Assembly: GCA_900547595.1 (NCBI GenBank)
Contig: URHE01000083.1
Span: 1-7,666, forward strand
Length of the DNA stretch: 7,666 nucleotides
Source of the DNA: an uncultured Desulfovibrio sp.
GTDB taxonomy: Bacteria; Desulfobacterota; Desulfovibrionia; Desulfovibrionales; Desulfovibrionaceae
Reading direction: 5' to 3'
Below, piece by piece: positions 5,333 through 7,666 of the stretch (position 1 is its first letter; the number at the start of each line of letters is the position of its first letter). Below the pieces are notes generated by a model. That model was not told the origin of the DNA. It saw only the letters and a program-made list of their open reading frames with translations, and ran no database searches. The position numbers and the translations under genes were made by a program.

Positions 5333-6787
5333 CTAGCCGCGCGGGCGCAGGCCGAGCCGCCGCGCCACGGCTTCGGCGCCGATGCGGGCAAAGGCGGCCA
5401 CATCGCGCCCCTCCCGCTCGGCGGGGGGCAACAGCAGCTCGGGCCGGTTGGCAAGGCTCGCGTCCGGCGTGACGCCGTATTCCGGCGGAAAGCCGTTGCT
5501 GAAATACAGTTCCTGAAACCCGGCGAACTTGAGGCTGTGCGCCGTGGAGTCGAGCACGGCGCGCTCGTCCTTGTCCACCAGCCCGGCGGCGAGCGCCGCG
5601 CGCAGGCCGGCGAGGCATTCGCCGCCCTGGGTGCAGGCGATATGCCCGTGGCGGTTGGCCTGGATCATGGCATCCATGATCTCCTGCTCGGTGACGCGCA
5701 CCACCTGGAAGGCGCGGTCGGCACCGTCGCCGAAGGCGTCGGCGTAGCGCTGCGCCAGGGCGCGCACGCGCGGGAAGGAGACGGGGTTGCCGATCATGGC
5801 GGCCTGGGCCACGCTGGGTTGCACGTCCACCGGGCGCCAGACGCGCTCGGCGACAGGCGCGGCATAATAGCGCCAGACAGGGTCCGCATGTTCGGACTGG
5901 ACGCCGAAAATGCGCGGCAGCGCCGTGATGATGCCCAGCGCCCTGAGCTTGAGCAGGCCGGACATGATGGCCGTGATATTGCCCGCGTTGCCCACGGGCA
6001 CGAAGAGGCACAGGCCGGACACGTCCCAGCCGTGCCATTGCGCCACTTCGCAGGCGTAGCTTTCCTGCCCGAGGATGCGCCAGCTGTTCTTGGAGTTGAG
6101 CAGGGCCACGCGGTAGCGTTCGGCCAGAATCTCCACCACCTTCATGCAGTCGTCGAAAACGCCCGGCAGTTCCAGCACCACGGCGCCGCTGCCGAGCGGC
6201 TGCGAAAGCTGCTGCGGCGTGACGCGCCCGTGCGGAAGCAGGACCACCGAGGTGAGCGGCGGCCCCACATAGGCGGCGTAGAGCGCGGCGGCGGCGGACG
6301 TGTCGCCCGTGGAGGCGCAGACCGTGAGCACCTCGTCCCAGTCATGACGGCGGCAGAGCCATTTCAGATAACTGAAGGCGCAGGCCATGCCCCTGTCTTT
6401 AAAAGAGGCGCTGGGATTCTGGCCGTCGTTCTTGAAGGCGAAATGGCAGCCCACTTCCGCGCGAAAGCGGGGCGCCGCGTCCACAAGGGGCGTCTGCCCC
6501 TCGCCGAGATAGACGATGTCCTCCTCGTCCAGCACCGGCGCGAGCAGCTCGTAAAAACGGAAAATGCCGCGCAGGGCCGTGACGCGGCTGGCGGCGCGGG
6601 CGTCAAAGGTGTCGCGCCACTCCTGGCCCGTGCGGCTCCGCAGCTGGTCGAAGTCGAGATTTTCCAGCAGGAATACGCCGCCGCAGGCCGGGCAGGTGTA
6701 GAGCAGGTCGTCCGCCGGGTAGCGGGCGCCGCAGTCAAGGCAGACGTACTCCAGACGTCCGCGCCAGGTGGGAAACAGGTCGGTCAT
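5333..6787 (-). CDS. thrC: Threonine synthase
   Basis: A cytoplasmic PLP enzyme that converts O-phosphohomoserine to threonine, the last step of threonine synthesis. The product is 484 residues. It opens with a four-cysteine zinc ribbon (CLDCG at 16-20, CPACG at 32-36), seen in one subgroup of threonine synthases. The PLP fold type II domain follows: YLGEGQTPLV (93-102), NPSASFKDRG (124-133) with Lys130 as the expected Schiff-base lysine, CASTGDTSAAAALYAAY (157-173), and the phosphate-binding loop GNAGN (266-270). CTQGGECLAGL (385-395) and DSTAHSLKF (413-421) are further family blocks. The start has an AAGGAG site (6794-6799) 6 nt upstream. The gene is 84 nt downstream of the flavin oxidoreductase, with a candidate promoter between them. 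All expected catalytic motifs are intact. Confidence 0.96.
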   Translation of the reverse strand: MTDLFPTWRGRLEYVCLDCGARYPADDLLYTCPACGGVFLLENLDFDQLRSRTGQEWRDTFDARAASRVTALRGIFRFYELLAPVLDEEDIVYLGEGQTPLVDAAPRFRAEVGCHFAFKNDGQNPSASFKDRGMACAFSYLKWLCRRHDWDEVLTVCASTGDTSAAAALYAAYVGPPLTSVVLLPHGRVTPQQLSQPLGSGAVVLELPGVFDDCMKVVEILAERYRVALLNSKNSWRILGQESYACEVAQWHGWDVSGLCLFVPVGNAGNITAIMSGLLKLRALGIITALPRIFGVQSEHADPVWRYYAAPVAERVWRPVDVQPSVAQAAMIGNPVSFPRVRALAQRYADAFGDGADRAFQVVRVTEQEIMDAMIQANRHGHIACTQGGECLAGLRAALAAGLVDKDERAVLDSTAHSLKFAGFQELYFSNGFPPEYGVTPDASLANRPELLLPPAEREGRDVAAFARIGAEAVARRLGLRPRG

Positions 6788-6825
6788 GGGGTGCTCCTTG
6801 CGCGCGGTATGGGCGCGGCAGGGCA

Positions 6826-6854
6826 GTTGTAGCCTTCCGCCGCGCCTTTGTCGA
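6826..6854 (-). promoter_or_regulatory. Candidate sigma-70-type promoter for thrC
   Basis: On the minus strand TCGACA (6849-6854, five of six matches to the -35 consensus) is followed, after 17 nt, by TACAAC (6826-6831, four of six matches to the -10). Transcription would start near 6819, giving a leader of about 30 nt. The site lies in the short gap between the flavin oxidoreductase stop and thrC. I see no threonine-responsive leader peptide or attenuator. The -10 is weak, so the call is tentative. Confidence 0.4.
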
Positions 6855-6871
6855 GCGGGGAAAGGAGCGGC

Positions 6872-7666
6872 TCAGCGGCAGAGGGCCAGGGCGGCCTCAT
6901 ACCCGTGGCGCACGGCGGCGAGGATATTCCCCGCCATGCGGGCGTCGCCCGCCTCCGTCACCTGAAGCCCCAGTTCCCGCGCCGCGTCGGCCAGCGTGTG
7001 CCCGGCGCGATAGCCTGTGGCGAGGATCAGGGCGCCCGCCTCCGGCGCGAGGGGATGCCGCAGGGGGCTGCCCTGCGCGTCCAGTTCAAGGTGGTCCGCG
7101 GCGGCGGCAAGCACGCGCGTGCCCACGAGCACGCGCACGCCCAGCTGCTCCAGACGTTGCAGAAGCAGGCCACGGGTGCGCGGCTCCACGTCGGCGGCCA
7201 CTTCGGCGCGCATTTCGATGAGCGTGACATCCGCGCCCGCCGCCGCCAGCGCCTCGGCGCATTCGGCGCCCACCATGCCGCCGCCGATGATGGCCACCGT
7301 GTCGGGAAGGGTGCCGGGCCGCGCGGCCAGCGCCGCCTCAGCCGACAGCCAGGGGCGTTGGGCCAGGCCGGGGATCGGCGGGATGAACGGTTCGGCGCCC
7401 GTGGCGATGATGACATGGTCCGGCGCGAGCGCGGCCAGGTCGTGCGCCGTGGCATGGCGTCCGAAGCGGGTCTCCACGCCGCAGGCGCGCAGTCTTGCCT
7501 CCAGATGGGCCGCGTAGGCATGCAGGGGAGCCTTGAAGGGCGGCAGCCCCGCCGCATGCAGGCGCCCCCCCGGGCGCTCCCCGGCCTCGAGCAGGACCAC
7601 CTTGTGCCCGGCGGCGGCAGCCGTGCAGGCCGCTTCGCAGCCGGCGGGGCCGGCCCCCACCACGAC
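6872..7666 (-). CDS. FAD/NAD(H)-dependent oxidoreductase, C-terminal part (cut by window edge)
   Basis: The frame is open to the right edge, so the N-terminus is missing; about 264 residues are visible. It begins in an FAD-binding Rossmann motif (VVGAGPAGCEAA), then LLEAGERPGGRL, ATG at HVIIATGAEP, and a second dinucleotide-binding motif IIGGGMVGAECAEALAAAG followed by VTLIE, whose acidic residue points to NADH preference. The end (GDARMAGNILAAVRHGYEAA) resembles the C-terminus of old-yellow-enzyme-type NADH:flavin oxidoreductases such as 2,4-dienoyl-CoA reductase and BaiCD-like enzymes. In those a TIM barrel with FMN and an iron-sulfur cluster would precede this part, outside the window. It could instead be a stand-alone pyridine nucleotide-disulfide-type reductase. 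Substrate is unknown. A GTG at 7663 is a valine codon inside the FAD motif, not the real start. Confidence 0.82.
   Translation of the reverse strand, partial: VVVGAGPAGCEAACTAAAAGHKVVLLEAGERPGGRLHAAGLPPFKAPLHAYAAHLEARLRACGVETRFGRHATAHDLAALAPDHVIIATGAEPFIPPIPGLAQRPWLSAEAALAARPGTLPDTVAIIGGGMVGAECAEALAAAGADVTLIEMRAEVAADVEPRTRGLLLQRLEQLGVRVLVGTRVLAAAADHLELDAQGSPLRHPLAPEAGALILATGYRAGHTLADAARELGLQVTEAGDARMAGNILAAVRHGYEAALALCR

Noticed and set aside
5537..6832. 431-codon plus-strand open frame opposite thrC
   Set aside because: An antisense shadow of a fully recognisable threonine synthase. It is His/Gly/Arg-rich with no motif.

Overview
The window is a very GC-rich bacterial stretch in which every supportable gene lies on the minus strand, so transcription runs from high to low coordinates. 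The L13 and S9 sequences, the zinc-ribbon type of threonine synthase and the base composition suggest a Desulfovibrio-like sulfate reducer (Desulfovibrionaceae). That assignment rests on remembered family resemblance, not on a search.

Layout in order of transcription: (1) 7666-6872, the C-terminal FAD/NAD(H)-binding part of a flavin oxidoreductase, probably of the old-yellow-enzyme/dienoyl-CoA-reductase type, cut by the window edge. (2) 6787-5333, threonine synthase (thrC), with a plausible promoter of its own. (3) 5332-5176, an intergenic region holding a perfect inverted repeat and then four small hairpins in a row, probably a terminator/repeat element. (4) 5175-4114, a NeuB-type nonulosonate (sialic, legionaminic or similar acid) synthase. 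(5) 4099-2300, a putative transferase of the LIC_12162 family, linked to surface-sugar loci. (6) 2303-1224, an exported Sel1-repeat protein whose start overlaps the transferase stop (ATGA). (7) 1223-1000, a leader region with a good sigma-70-like promoter. (8) 999-565 and 544-152, rplM and rpsI, the classic L13-S9 operon. (9) 151-1, a non-coding tail dominated by one long GC-rich hairpin.

The flanks are housekeeping genes (amino acid synthesis and ribosome). The centre, roughly 2.3-5.2 kb, is an accessory surface-sugar cassette. NeuB would make a nine-carbon acidic sugar. The LIC_12162 protein is a candidate to transfer or process an activated form of it. The Sel1 protein is a likely periplasmic scaffold that is translationally coupled to the transferase. 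The genes that would make the precursor sugar and the CMP-activated form are not in this window. The long plus-strand open frames opposite the real genes are antisense shadows of GC-rich codon bias. I see no tRNA, rRNA, CRISPR array, insertion sequence or phage gene.
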